A DNA stretch of 64,000 bases from Mesocentrotus franciscanus. Its lineage: Eukaryota > Echinodermata > Echinoidea > Camarodonta > Strongylocentrotidae. Of this stretch, positions 23,201 through 34,351 are shown in pieces. Under the pieces are notes generated by a model. That model ran no database searches. It was not told the DNA's origin and saw only the letters and a list, made by a program, of their open reading frames with translations. Location: assembly GCA_037976565.1 (NCBI GenBank), contig CP137680.1, forward strand, positions 28,944,348 to 29,008,347. The letters are read 5' to 3'. Numbering within the stretch: position 1 is the stretch's first letter; each line of letters opens with the position of its first letter. Made by a program: the position numbers and the translations under genes.

Positions 23201-26200
23201 ATTACAGGTGAGGTTATATGTGGGATGGGGCATGTTTTTATAGTCACGGATCTACTCACAGCAGAGGGATACTTATTCTAATTAAGTCTTCTGTTGATTT
23301 TAAATTCATAAACGTAGAACAAGACGATGGTGGACGTTATATTTATTTATTTATTGATTGGTGGTCTTCCATGAGGCCTTGTTATTAATGGACTGTGAAA
23401 TTCAAGGGTGTAGAATGGTGTTACATGTATGTAACGTATATTTCCGACGAGGGATAAGGTGAAAACAGGTACAATTGTAACAGGAATTACATAGAAGCTT
23501 GAACAAGATAAATAGGAGTAATAATTATGTTATAATAGGAGGAGATTTTAATTTGATTAGAAATGATGAGTTAGATTATAATGGTAAAGTAAAGCAAAGC
23601 CCTCAGAATAGATTTAGTAAGGAAGTGAGCAATTTTATGGAAGAGTTACCCAAAGAAACCCATTGAAAAACAATTCTATTTCACCAAAAATAATCCATTA
23701 ATGCAAGTCGATCATTAGATCATTGGCTCATATCTGAATATCTGGTAGGGCTGGTTATTAAAGGGAAATCCAACCTTGATAGCAAACTTGTCTAGAATAA
23801 AGCAGAACAATCAGAGAAGCATACTGATGAAATTTTAAATGAAATCGGACACAAAATTAGAAAGTTACGAATTTTTGAAAGTTGCAATTTACATAGGCAG
23901 GGGCGGCGATTGTTTTCATGACCGGGGGACGAAATGCGAGGGACGAGGGAGCAGTGGCGTTATGAGCAAAAATGTTTTTTTTGGGGGGGTGGGGGGGGGG
24001 CCAAAAAAAATCCCCATCACCACCACTCTTACATGTTACATGCAGTCCCCGCGGAATGTGTTTCAAAGTTGGGGTGCTAAAGTATTAACGATCAGGTAGA
24101 GCCAAGCGAGCGAAGCAAGTGGAGCGTAAATTGGCGTAGAGTCCAGGGGTAAAGCCCCAGCGGGGGTCAAGAGGCGGAGCCCCATGAAGCTCAGGGGCTT
24201 TAGGCATTTAATTACGGTCAGATAAGCATGCAGGGGCCCGCCTTAGGGCCGCTTGTGGGGTCCAGGGGGCAGAGCCCCCGGAAGCTCATGGGTTTTAGGC
24301 ATTTAATTACGGTCATATGAGCATATTTTGATACCGTATTGGTGACACTGGCATGCAGGTCACTAATTAAAGTGTGGTCCACGGGGCGCTGCCCTGGAAG
24401 CTCAGGGGTTTTAGGCATTTAATTACGGTCAGATGAGCATATTTTGATACCTTATTTGTGACACTGGCATGCAGGTCACTAATTGGAAGGGGGTCCAGGG
24501 GGCGGAGCCCCCAGTAGTTCTGGGGTTTTAGGCATTTAATTACGGTCACATGAGCAATCAGGGGCCCGTCTTAGGGCCTTGGCGGGGTCCAGGGGGGCAG
24601 AGTCCCCGGAAGCTCAGGGAAAAATCATGCCATTTCACCAACATTTGTAAATCACTGGTATCGAATTAGAAATACACCACGTTTGAATTGTATTTTTTTG
24701 TGGGGGGGGGGGGAGTAACTGCACCCCAAGCCCCTCACCCATCAGTACGCCAGTGCGAGGGAGCATAGCGAACGAGAGGGGTGAAGGTGACGGAAGTGAC
24801 TACCCTCTCACAGGTTTTTGAAGTTTTGTTGTATTAAAAAATTACATTCCTAATAGCAAAACTATAGTATAAAAACAAGCAATATACTTTGTTCACACTT
24901 CTCTTTTCTACAATATTCTCGTGCATTTTGAAGGATATTATGCGAGGGAGCGTAGCTCCCGAGCGAAAAGATTTTGGCATTTTTATTTGTCTAAACGCTG
25001 CACTCTTGGGCCCTCCAGAGCCTAAATGTGTGTTGCAGTCTTTAGTCAGTATTTGCTATACATTTTTGGGGGGCACTTTTTTCAAATTTTCCGGGGGGAC
25101 GAAAATATTGAGGGGGGAAGTGTCTCCCCGTCCCCCCGGGATCGCCGCCCCTAACTATAGGTATGGGCCCTTCAAATTGGCTGGATTGACAATGTCAATG
25201 TGATGTAGTGGCGTATAACTTTCCCCTTTGCTCCAATACACAAAAGGATTAAAATTTCAACTTTTCATTAACGTATGACTCGGGATGGTCTGTTTTTTTT
25301 ATAGAGGACATGTAATAATGTACTCTTCATGTTATATTTTGAGTAGTGCCCCGAGGGTGAAGGCACTTGGAAGAAAAACAGAAATAAGTGATATTTTTAT
25401 ACGCGACTAACGGGAGAGTAATCCGTCACTACATCACAATTTACTGACAAAATTGCCGATTTGAGATTCGCACATCAGTAGTGATTTCATATTTCAAACA
25501 CTCATAACTCTCTTAATATTGGTCCGATTAATTTCAAACTTTCGCCATTCTGTTTCTCTGATTTTTATGCCCTTATCCAAATGAACTTATTAGAAGGGTG
25601 GGATTGCCCTTTAAATGCGAAATAATTTCTTCTTTAGCACCCGACCACTCAGCAATATTTTTGTTTCTCTACGATAAAACAGAAAAGAATATAGAAAAAA
25701 AGAATGGATCTTATTTGTAAATTTAATAATAGTCTTTGTTCAAATGTAGAATATGTTAAACAGATGAAAGAAGAGATAATTCGATTAAAGGAGGAACTGA
25801 AATTAGAAATTAAAGATAGGAGATTGCTCAGGGACTATATGAAATGTGAATATAAGGAGTTTTTTACACAAGCCTTTTCGAAGGGAATACCCATAGATCA
25901 AAGAGAGAAAAGAGAATTTCTTGAAAAAGAAATCGAATAGTTAGAACATACTGGTATTATTCAAGAGTAACTGAAGAAAAAAGTTAAACAATTGAAAAAT
26001 AAGAAAAAAGAACTCGCAGACAGTTATTAATATATTTATGAAGGTATCATAATTCGATCCCGAGCATCATATTACAAAAGTGGGGAAAGTGACACAAGAT
26101 ATTTTAGTCAGCTGTTGCATACAAATAAAAGGAAATTTATCATTAAAGGGACTTGCTAACATTGTTCAGATAAGGGAAAAGAGTGCTAAGGTAGTGAATT

Positions 26201-29200
26201 CAACGCTAGATGTAAAGTTAAAGATAATATGAAAGTTTTAGTGAAAACAGACCATTATTAATGATAAAAATTGGGAAAAACTGACTTGATCGATTCCTTA
26301 ATTCTCCCAGCTATATTTGTATCATTCAATTTAATTTTAGGTGAATGTAAATCGTGACAAAGCAATGAATTGGCTCCATATACCATCCCAAACATTTAAG
26401 TGGTGAAACATTTTGTAAAGCCCGTTTTATGTTTTATTTTCATGGAAAAAACGGTTGGGAAAATTCAAAAATTGGTTTGGAGAATTTACTGTTAGAGGGT
26501 GTCGCACAGTGACGCCTTCAAAGGAAACCATAAATATCTTTGTGGTTCAAGAATTTGTTCAGGATTTGTTGCATGTTAGAGGGTAAGAACAGTAGAAGTA
26601 ATAAGTAACATTTTATACAAAAATTACGCAGTTTTTTCATCAACCGTCAACAATGTCAGGCGGTTCACTTTAAGAGATTAGTTATCAGGAAGAAGAAATT
26701 GTTGATAAGGCGAACAATATTTAAAAAAAAAAAACGTTTTATACAAAACTTTACTCTATGGAAGATTTTGAAGAAAAAAAACTACATATCAGAAGGACTT
26801 TTTCCGAAGATCTACCAACATTGACAAGGGAAAGTATAGAAAATTGTGAATGAGAGATTTGTGAAGGTTACCGTAAATGTTTTGCGGTTCTGAAAGAAAT
26901 GAAACGAAATAAATCACCATGGAATGATGGGCTAACAATTAAATTTTACAATACATTTTGGTCCGACATTAAATATTTAGTAATAGATGCCTTCAATGAA
27001 GCCTATGTCTCGGAAGAGATATCGGCATCACAGAAACAGGCAATTATTACCTTAATAGCTATAGAAGGAAAGATCCACATTAAGTACAACAGTATAGGCC
27101 AATATCCTTATTAAATATCGACTCTGATTGTTGTAATGGCCACAATAATAAAAGAGGTCTTGGAAGATATTGTTCTTATAGATAGGGATGGACTATAGGA
27201 GAAGCGATTAGAACAATAGACGATGTTGTTTTTCAAACATCTCATAACATGCTGGGGTTTCTGATAACTATTGACTTTGAGAAAGCCCTTGACTCGGTGT
27301 CGCGCAGCTTTTCATGCAAAACATTATGTTTTTTTGATTCTGTCAACAGTATCGTAGATGGGAGAAAATACTGTATACAAATACACAAAGTTGTATCTTT
27401 AATAGAGGAAAGTCGACCGACTAGTTTGATGTGGAAAGGGGTGTTAGACAGGGGGATCCTCTATCTCCATATCTGTTTATCTTATGTATAAAAATACTGG
27501 CACATAATATACGATGTAATTAGAGTGTCAAAGGAATACATTTTGAAGAGGTGGAAGTAAAGCAGGTTATGTATGCACATGATATGACCCCTTTTGTTCA
27601 AGATGAGGACTCCATAACAAAAGTAATACAACTGCTATAGAATTTCAGAAAACTATCCAAACTCCGTGTAAACAAAGGCAAAACTTCTTCTTCTTCTTGA
27701 TTTGATTTTGTTTGGCAATTAGTCACAGTTGACTATTTTTGCCACACACTATTTTATGAAGTTTTTATTCACATATACATATATACATGCGTACAATTAC
27801 ATGTCATAAATGACTATTTTTAGAAATTTTCCCCCTCCATCCCCCTGGCTTATTTTATTTTATTTTGTTGTTGTTAGGCGCCCTTCAAGGATAGTTATAA
27901 AATATATATTTTGGTCAAAAGTAGAAATTGAAAAGATTCTAGGGGTAGTTTTTTTCCTTAATACGATGTAGAAGAAAAAGAAAATTTAAATTATAAAGAA
28001 ATACTAAGTAAAAAAAAAAATTGTTGAGTTGGTGCAGGCAGATATACTGTACAATGATGGGTAAAATGCAGTTATTAAAGTTGTTTGTATATTTTAAATT
28101 CATTTATGTGGCATCCCTCACACCGGTCCACCGTTCCCAAAATGGGTATATGAGGATTTAGATAAGTTGACTTTTGAATTTTTGTGGGGTGGGAGGAATA
28201 AACTTAACACAAATACCTTGTATTTAGTTTATTAGTTGGAAGGTCTGAACATGATGAATTTTGAATTGTTGATCAAAGCAAAGAGGGTTATGTTAATGGT
28301 TTTAAAACTTACAGAACATGATGAAATGAAATGGAAGCAGTTATTTAATTATGCCGCAAAACACTTAGGAGGGAAATTCACCTTTTCATGTGACTAAATC
28401 CTTGGACTATTGAAGATAACGTTGCCAAAATTCAATATCAATATATTGGAAGTGTGGATGGATACGAGGGATTTTCAGATGAAATATGAACCATATAAAG
28501 CAAATGAGATCATTTGTAATAACAAATTCATGCGAGTACAAGGGAAGTCCATATATATAAATTAAAACATATTATAGACCAAAGTAGAAACTAAGTCCTA
28601 GCAGATAGAGAGGAAGGAATGAATGGAGAGGGTTTTGGGGTAGATTGTGAGTTTTAATAAAAAAACTCATAATTTCGATTTCGTATAACAATATATTGAG
28701 AAGTATGAAACTCATTTTTGCTTGGAGTATGCAGTTTTACTCTGAAAAGAGGAGCAATGCTTGTTCTAGTTTTGGGGATGTTATAACTGTGTTGTGCGGT
28801 AATATTTTCCTATTATGTGGTTTTTGTTGTTGTTGTCCTATACATTGTGAAATTAAGACCAATGAACTATTTTGTATTTATGTTTGTTCATCAAATGATA
28901 AAAAGCTTTTTACAGTTATGTTTCAGTTTCTATAAACTAGGACTACGGAGAAAGCTTTGCTTCTATGTTATGTACGAAACGGAATAGGAGTTTTGAGAAA
29001 TAAAATTCAATGAATACAACAACAACAAGTAATGTTTGGCCGAAGTTCAATAGGTAATGGATAAGGTGATTTAAATCGCATTTGGTTCATTAATTTTTTC
29101 TTATGAAAGCCTGTGTGATTGTGTTAAATTCTATTAAGATAAAACATGGTAAGAGTTACAGAGGAAAGGAGAATCTACACAATAAACAACAATGGTTTGT

Positions 29201-31784
29201 TTTATTCAGAAATATGCATCGCAACCAAGAGGGCAAATTTATATAATATTTTTTTTACAAAATTACGTACATGATAAAATTATACATTAAATAGAGTCAT
29301 AACAATATTTAGTCAACATTAAACTATATCTTTATATGCAATTGTGGATCACAAATGAACATACTACACACACATGGGTCTACCGTTGAATGAGTTGATA
29401 TTTTAACGGTATAGGTGAAGGTTAATTTATATAGTTAAAGTAAAATAATATATTGTGAAGGATGACTGAAGAAGAACAGAAGAACAAATATTACATGTCA
29501 CCACTTCTATGATTCTGTTTGGAAGACAATTTAACTGTCAGCCTTAGGAAAATTTCATAGAGATCCCCATATTCTTTGGAAATCATATGCCACAGAATCA
29601 GTCTTACAATCTTTGAGAAACTCTCAAGTGGCGGATTCTTTACGTACCTGGTATATCTATAGAGAACATGCAACTTTAGAAACTTATGATTGTAAATATT
29701 CTGAGATTGGGGCTTGTCAATTACTGTGGTTTAATAGATTAATACTACATTTAAAAATATTTGTAAATTTAAGGGGGATTTACCAAGTGTTGATCTTTTA
29801 AAGAGTTTTATAAAGAAACAAAAAGATCGAAAATAATATCGCTAGTGATATTCGTTTGTCTCGCAATGTGGTCAATAAGGAATCTAAAAGATCTCGACGT
29901 TTCGTGCGCCGCTGCAACACTTCGTCAGGTGATTAAAACTAATGTAAGCAAGGGTGTTTTATACTCTACGGGAGGACCGTCGCGACGGTCAATAATTCGA
30001 TCGATAATTGGAACAATAACGCACAAGGCCTATTGGCCGACGCACACGGTGCTCGACCAATCAGCAGGCCGCTGGTTCGGCTAATTATGCACAAGGCCTA
30101 ATGGTCGACGCACACGGTGCTCGACCAATCAGCAGGCCGCTGGTTCGGCCAAGCTGGCCATTAGCCAAGCCTAGTCATGCCTGTCTCTGAAAACTGTTTA
30201 AACATTACGATTGATATCTGTTTGAACAAAATACATCATATATTGGTTGTCAAATATATTATCAACACCAACTCGCTCTTTATTAGAAACAGAAATGTCA
30301 GTGTTTGCACGGCTTTCTGATTGTGTCAAAACAGAGTCTGTACTTGCAGACTAGGACCGTAGACTTCTCCCTCTCTCGTTCGTGCTTTCTTTTCCTATAT
30401 TTCCCCCTTTTGTCATTTTAATTGGCTCGTATTGTCAATGCCAAACTGATCTCAAGCCACTATGTCATAAATTAAGTTTTATTCATGGTGCAGCAAGGTG
30501 TAACATAGGCGTATGATCTCGCCGGGGATGGGGATATAGCCCCCCTTGTTTTGTTGGGGGTGGGGGGTTATCATTAGAACATTAGAAAGCCCCCATCATA
30601 CGATACAAAAAGACACTCATTATTATTTTTAGTAATATGTTGGGTTATTTACAAAGGTTAAACAATTCTGAAGGTTCGTTTCTCCGAATATACGTAATTC
30701 CGAAGGTTCATATTTTCGAAGAATGAAATAGAACCCTAATATAATGGTCAAGTGTGACGTCTTTAAAAAAAATGTTTTTAGAGTTTCCAAATTTGAACTT
30801 CATATTCCGAAAGAGCATAACAAATAATGTCCAAATGTATTGGCTGAGATATGACCATCCGAATAAATATATTTCAATAGGAATTCACTGTTATTTTGCT
30901 CTGGTTCGTAATGTTATAAACCAGAGCAAAATAACAGTGATTTCCTATTGAAATTTATATCACATCTACAAATCTAAATAAAGACCCGACGATATCATAT
31001 TTGCTCAAACACTCAAATAGTTGTGTAAGATACATTCATGATTGATCTTATTCAAAGATGATGAACAAGAGACAGAACTGATGAGAGAATGGAAGAAAAC
31101 AAGGGAAAAGTTCGGGAGATGGGTATAGCAAAGAAGAAATTACGTCCTGAAATGGAAAATTTGGCAGAGGACACGAAATGGTGATCATGTTTCAGGAAAT
31201 ATCAACACTGATATACTCTCTCAAAAGAAAAGAGTGAATTTTAACTTTTTTTGTTCACTCCCCCCGGATGTCAAATTGGAGGTTACTTGCATAGGAGTGA
31301 ATATTGATTTATTTTAGAGTGCTTTCTAGAAGGAAAAGAGTGATTTTCACTCCATTTTCACAACATTTAGACTCCCCAGAGGTGTTACGTCAGTGGTCAC
31401 TAGATTTAAAAAGAGAAGTAAAGATTCGCTAGTATTGAATCGTTGCGATTAGGTTTCTAATACAACAAGTACTAAATACTACTAATAAATACACAACGTT
31501 TTCAAGAGGGTTGCAAAAAGTCATAAGGACGTTGAAACGTTGGAAGAACGTTCGTTTGCTCTTTTGGTACTTCTGCTTAGTGGTGTTGATCTACTGTCAT
31601 CTCAAACATATTCTGAATTATGATGGATTTTTCTTTCTTCAGAAGAGAATTGAAAATTTAAGTAATGATCATTAGAATGAGATATTTTTGAGGGAGAAGA
31701 TTCACTTACTAATGAGTAGATACCACAGGCCGTGGAACCGCTCCTGACGCTAGAGAAACAACAACACCTGTGAATAATTGCCAT
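17180..31784 (-). CDS. Gene B: LAPTM-like four-TM protein, complete, six exons
   Basis: Exons on the minus strand: 31710-31784, 21963-22044, 20848-20948, 19469-19561, 18828-18890 and 17180-17272; 168 codons, all GT-AG, phases 0,1,0,0,0. Order: Cys-rich start ([12 protein letters not shown], residues 6-17); TM1 about 22-45; TM2 about 65-85; TM3 about 91-117; TM4 about 119-146; a hydrophilic tail from 147. The four-helix plan and Cys/VR(S/T)G start resemble LAPTM4/5, membrane proteins of late endosomes and lysosomes that bind transporters and ubiquitin ligases; that role is inferred. The tail has YQEL (149-152) and YQVL (163-166), both YxxPhi sorting-signal shapes, but no PPxY motif. The protein is shorter than typical LAPTM4 (about 230 residues). 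Intron 1 is 9.7 kb and full of transposons. Confidence 0.75.
17273..18315. other. Intron 5 of gene B, conserved with gene C
   Basis: Aligns with about 43560-45970 (for example TTTCATTTCTGATGTTTG near 17627 and 43912; GCAATGCCATC near 17937 and 44231). No gene. Confidence 0.7.
18327..18568 (-). mobile_element. 5'-truncated LINE tail with 11-bp target-site duplication
   Basis: Flanked by TATCATGGGAT at 18316-18326 and 18569-18579; gene C has the single uninterrupted site near 46003. The minus strand is open from 18537 and reads [20 protein letters not shown], then [19 protein letters not shown], the familiar C-terminal block of LINE ORF2 proteins (RGRQR..W.D.I..WTG, A.DR..WR). The 3' end is a short GGCCA repeat. 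It inserted after the B/C duplication. Confidence 0.85.
18828..18890 (-). CDS. Gene B exon 5 (TM4)
   Basis: Acceptor CTATTTAAG, then [20 protein letters not shown] plus N; donor AAC|GTAAGT. It is 21 codons, phase 0/0, matching 46248-46310. Confidence 0.8.
19469..19561 (-). CDS. Gene B exon 4 (TM3)
   Basis: Acceptor ATTATGCAG, then [20 protein letters not shown]; donor CTC|GTAAGTG. It is 31 codons. The flanking intron is also nearly identical to gene C around 50100-50400. Confidence 0.85.
19763..20287. mobile_element. hAT-like element shared by introns 3 of B and C
   Basis: Ends CAGCGTTTTTCAAACTTTTG and GGTTGAGAAACGTTG, the classic hAT end type. Flanking 8-mers TATTAGGC (19755-19762) and TATTATGC (20288-20295) match at 7 of 8 bases. 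The same element is at 50492-54579 in gene C, so it predates the duplication. Contains the AAGCGAGCGAAGCGAAAG motif. No transposase frame survives. Confidence 0.8.
20634..20812. repeat. TC microsatellites beside gene B exon 3
   Basis: Several (TC)n runs on the plus strand, GA-rich on the gene strand, ending about 35 bases from the exon 3 donor. Placement matches genes A and C. Confidence 0.9.
20848..20948 (-). CDS. Gene B exon 3 (TM2)
   Basis: Acceptor TTATTTAAAG, then split Gly and [19 protein letters not shown]; donor CAG|GTAGGTC. It is 101 bases, phase 1 to 0. Confidence 0.8.
20949..21962. other. Intron 2 of gene B, conserved with gene C
   Basis: Aligns with about 55240-56470, including a CGAGACCGAAATATCAAT block near 21481 and 56028 and repeated AAGTGCCCCT(T/G) words near 21795-21910. 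No gene. Confidence 0.7.
21963..22044 (-). CDS. Gene B exon 2 (rest of TM1, short loop)
   Basis: Acceptor TTAATCACAG, then [20 protein letters not shown]; donor ACAG|GTAATT, phase 1. It is 82 bases, the same as 56472-56553. Confidence 0.8.
22178..22560. repeat. Intron 1 sequence duplicated in gene C
   Basis: The GGCGCGGTGTGACTTTTGCG block and the following ATTTCAAATATTAT recur near 57361. A short tandem ACATAGACCCTGTAGAGTT repeat is at about 22180-22220. Short open frames in both copies come from this shared non-coding sequence. Confidence 0.75.
22500..22915. repeat. Cryptically simple insert of TCGC/GCTAA/GCAAA words
   Basis: Present in B and absent at the matching place in C (after TTTCGGT(T/G)AAGGCG). 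It is built from short reshuffled words such as TCGCTAA, TTTGCAAA and TTCGCCAA without a constant period. Boundaries are approximate and no TIR was established. Confidence 0.5.
23898..25153. mobile_element. TIR element, middle layer of the nest
   Basis: Inverted ends CAGGGGCGGCGAT and ATCGCCGCCCCTA, each followed inward by a CCGGGGGGACGA-type G-rich block. Flanks TACATAGG and ACTATAGG share only part of their bases, so the target-site duplication is uncertain. hAT-like ends. Confidence 0.65.
23952..24755 (-). mobile_element. hAT element with internal satellite, inner layer of the nest
   Basis: Perfect 8-bp duplication CGAGGGAG at 23944-23951 and 24756-24763. Ends CAGTGGCGTTATGAGC and, reversed, CACTGGCGTACTGATGGG. 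It is an inverted, shorter relative of the 3.56-kb element at 50627-54185. Inside are about five units containing GGGGCGGAGCCCC, TTTTAGGCATTTAATTACGGTCA and a TGACACTGGCATGCAGGTC variant. No transposase. Confidence 0.9.
27683..27890 (-). mobile_element. Possible LINE/SINE 3' end insert
   Basis: Interrupts the Tx1-like reverse transcriptase. On the minus strand it ends in AATCAAATCAAGAAGAAGAAG, a short A-rich repeated tail of the kind left by LINEs. No coding part seen. Confidence 0.4.
29893..29938 (-). ncRNA. Hammerhead-like motif of a Penelope-type remnant
   Basis: Minus strand reads CTGACGA, then GTGTTGCAGCGGCGCAC (short GTGT/GCAC stem), then GAAACGTC, fitting CUGANGA - stem II - GAAA and a GUC cleavage triplet. 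Penelope-like elements are known to carry such ribozymes in their terminal repeats. Stem I pairing is weak, so activity is unproven. No Penelope reverse transcriptase was found beside it. Confidence 0.5.
30021..30156. repeat. Two tandem 68-bp units
   Basis: GCACAAGGCCTA(T/A)TGG followed by (C/T)CGACGCACACGGTGCTCG and CAGGCCGCTGGTTCGG occurs at 30021 and 30089. It lies beside the hammerhead-like motif and is probably part of the same element. Confidence 0.85.
30157..31709. other. Rest of intron 1 of gene B
   Basis: No gene. Holds a GC-rich patch near 30510-30600 with AGCCCCCC/GGGGGG runs and a long hairpin at 30871-30954 listed separately. Confidence 0.45.
30871..30954. repeat. Near-perfect 36-bp-arm hairpin
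   Basis: Left arm 30871-30906 and right arm 30919-30954 are complementary with a single mismatch (AGGAATTCACTG against AGGAAATCACTG), separated by a 12-base loop. Could be a tiny foldback element. Confidence 0.85.
31710..31784 (-). CDS. Gene B exon 1 (start, Cys-rich motif)
   Basis: ATG at 31784 begins [20 protein letters not shown], then GIYSL; donor TTA|GTAAGTG. It is 25 codons, aligned without gaps to gene A exon 1 (20 of 25 identical). Confidence 0.85.
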
Positions 31785-32964
31785 GGTGATTTCTTTCTTG
31801 TCTCGGTACTTTCTTCACTTAAGATGATCTTCACTTAAAATGATTTTGACAAAAGATGATAAACAGTCTTGCAAAGCTTGGTAGTATACTATCGATGGTT
31901 ATGTGTGGTGATAACTCGGCCGAGGTAGTGTAACTTTTACAGGTTTTAACGACTATTTTATACCTCTCATATTTCCATACGTTTTCAGTTACTGGATCCT
32001 GATTGATTGCTATTTTATCGAGTACGCAATCCTTTCTGGAATCTGGAGCATAGTTATTATGTTTAAGACGGAAGCAGAGGTGGAAATTTTCCAAATGTTA
32101 GGAAATAACTAATGTGATATTCTCATCTGATTGGTTGACCATTCTCGCATTGCATTTGCGCTAAAAATAGCTCGTACGTAGAAATTCGTGATTGGTTAGA
32201 GCTTCTGTAAGTCAGAACCTATGCATTAGCCTCACTCAGTTCAATTGCTATAAGTTACCGCCGCCTTAAATACGGGAGCCAGGGGGAGGGGTAAACCTAG
32301 CTGGAAAGGAAACCAATTTTCATGTGCACAGATGTAAAGATCGCATAGCTCCATATAACAAATTGACCGTCTGGCATGTTCTAAGTGGTGGGTGTGGCCA
32401 GGGAACCCCCTTCAAACAACTGCAACTGCCAATGTCCACATTTCCTGAAACAGCCCAGAGTACAGAAGAAGAACTTATCAATTGCGCTTAGCGCTCCAAA
32501 TCCTTTGAACTTTTTGCACTACTAAATGTCTAATCACTTGTGTCCAGTTAATATACCGAGATACTGGCCAAAATCAGAGAAATATCTACAATAAAGCACC
32601 TTTTTGGCTCAAAATTTATATTTCACACATTACATTACTCATTGAAATTGATATCAGGATGAAGGTATTTTAATTATTCATCTTTTGACAAGAAATACAT
32701 CTCCCCCCCCCCATTTCTTGTATCTACCTCTTTCTTTCTTCTCTTCCAGTCTTTCCCATCTCTCTCTCTCTCTCTCTTTCTCCCTCTCTCTTTTTATTTA
32801 TATCAGATTCTCTCTATCTCTAAATCTATAGATAGCATCTTAAGTATTCATACCCATTGTATAGTTGATGTTTTTTTTATGTTGCTCGTAACTTAAGAAT
32901 GAAAGGCGGGCATGTTGAAATAAGGCATTTGTTGAATACTTGTAAATGTAATCTGTAATATGTA
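31785..32964. other. Upstream region of gene B
   Basis: No gene and no clear TATA box. A repeated CTTCACTTAA(G/A)ATGAT word is at about 31813-31845, and a TC microsatellite at 32755-32800. Confidence 0.4.
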
Positions 32965-33315
32965 ACATTCTCGAGAAACATAAATCGGTACAAATCATTT
33001 TTCACATACTTAAAATATTACGCGAGATCGCAAAGCAAAACTCGCGATGACAACAAGCACACGCAAGAAACGGACAGCGATCTCGATGACCAACAAAGCG
33101 AAAGTGGTGAGGATGCCTCATCTCTGTCACCTGAGTATCCCCCGGAAACTTCGACCACTAAAGGAAGAATGCCCCTGAAACGAAAGAAGAAATCGAAAAA
33201 GAAAAAGAAACTAATACCAGTACAACGTGACTATACAAATCTGAAAAATAATACTGAAGCAACAACAACCGAAGGACGAATCAACTGTGAAACTGTACAA
33301 AAATACAAATGCTAA
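32965..33315 (+). CDS. Unidentified open frame, acidic then Lys-rich (fragment)
   Basis: Open reading frame without a start codon for most of its length, ending in TAA at 33315. Order: RSQSKTRDDNKHTQETDSD, an acidic Ser/Asp/Glu stretch, EYPPETSTTKGR, then KRKKKSKKKKKLIPVQRDY. It could be an exon of a nuclear protein or the ORF1 remnant of the LINE that follows. No splice sites were chosen. A TTAA MITE begins 15 bases after the stop. Confidence 0.4.
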   Translation, partial: TFSRNINRYKSFFTYLKYYARSQSKTRDDNKHTQETDSDLDDQQSESGEDASSLSPEYPPETSTTKGRMPLKRKKKSKKKKKLIPVQRDYTNLKNNTEATTTEGRINCETVQKYKC

Positions 33316-33329
33316 CAATTTTCACTTTG

Positions 33330-33715
33330 TTAAATATAAAGTTGAGTTCTGGTCGGCGATTGCATTGTGAAAGAAACGTTGTTGAATCGATCAGAAAAGG
33401 TTGATCATCTAGCATATAAGTATCGGTGTGTACTGCAAGGTTTTGGAATCATAAAACTGATAAGAAATTTGGCCCAGTCTTGGTAAAGTTACAAGCACTG
33501 TACACAGAATGATGTATATGGGACTACACGAACATGTGGTAAAAAAAAATCCGTCCCGATATGTTACATGCCATATTTAGAATATTAAGGCATTTGAAGA
33601 GCCTTGCTTGTCAGGACAGATTTTTGTGTCTGATCTTCTTCCACACTTGCATAATACAACGTTAACGCTCACAAATTATTTTTCACCACTTCCCAGAACT
33701 CAACCTTCTATTTAA
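33330..33715. mobile_element. TTAA-site MITE, family 1 core with variant ends
   Basis: TTAAATATAAAGTTGAGTTC and GAACTCAACCTTCTATTTAA, bounded by TTAA. Closest to the copy at 8272; both share CATTTAGAATATTAAGGCA. Confidence 0.85.
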
Positions 33716-34351
33716 ATGTGCGAGGGATACGTAAAGTGCTGAAGCGAAATCAAATATTCCTTTGGCATCATCGCCAAAAGTGTGACATAGCTTTTTTGTC
33801 AAGAAACATAGAAAATATTGTATCTAAAGAATGAAAAGGACTTTGCTTGTTTGATCATGGTACAAACCATTCCAAAAGTGAAATCTACAAACTTGTATCA
33901 CATGATCAGGCTGGTTTAAAAAAACGCTCTGCATCTGAATGTACCAGACTAATTATTCAGGATACTATTGATTATTGTCTTTTGGCAAACAAACCAGTTG
34001 TTATGATGTTCTTGTATTTCAAAAAAGCGTTTGACACTATTGGTCATGATTTTTTTGATTGTCCTTGTTACGGGAACTTAAATTTAGTTCTAGGCTAGGT
34101 TGCCCACTTTCAGCCCTTTTATTTATAATCATTGCAGAGGTTTAATCTATCAAAATTGAGCAAAACGCCAAAGTATAGAGGAATTCTAAGTCCCATACTT
34201 CAATGAAAACAAATCTGGTTTTAAAGATATACGTATCGTTCATTATGCAGCCGATACGACTATTATTACTAATTCTATTCAATCTGTTAAAGACATAATG
34301 AAAGAAGTAGAAATGTTTAGAGAAAATACGGGACTAAATCAAATCTGAAAC

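Larger units (their letters stand above)
23758..25614. mobile_element. TTAA-site element, outer layer of a transposon nest
   Basis: TTAAAGGGAAATCCAACCTT at the left; reversed right end TTAAAGGGCAATCCCACCCTT. Similarity continues about 100 bases inward (AATCAGAGAA, AAATCGGAC on both arms). The sister LINE at 63395 (AGTTATTAGGTGCGA) is the uninterrupted site. It contains two further elements, below. Confidence 0.8.
22915..29850 (+). pseudogene. Tx1/L1-like LINE, dead and interrupted, in intron 1 of gene B
   Basis: Pieces in order. An endonuclease region about 23040-23750 (FYSLNVRWA near the start; sister copy reads YSLNVRGLRES). A Lys/Glu-rich linker 25704-25940 ([20 protein letters not shown], coiled-coil-like). 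Reverse transcriptase about 26899-27690 ([45 protein letters not shown]). The catalytic YADD box is changed to YAHD near 27570. A C-terminal region follows to about 29850 (FLWGG-like, [19 protein letters not shown]). Many stops and frameshifts. Interrupted by a nest of DNA transposons at 23758-25614 and by another insert at about 27683-27890. Tx1-like elements copy themselves via target-primed reverse transcription; this copy cannot. Confidence 0.8.
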
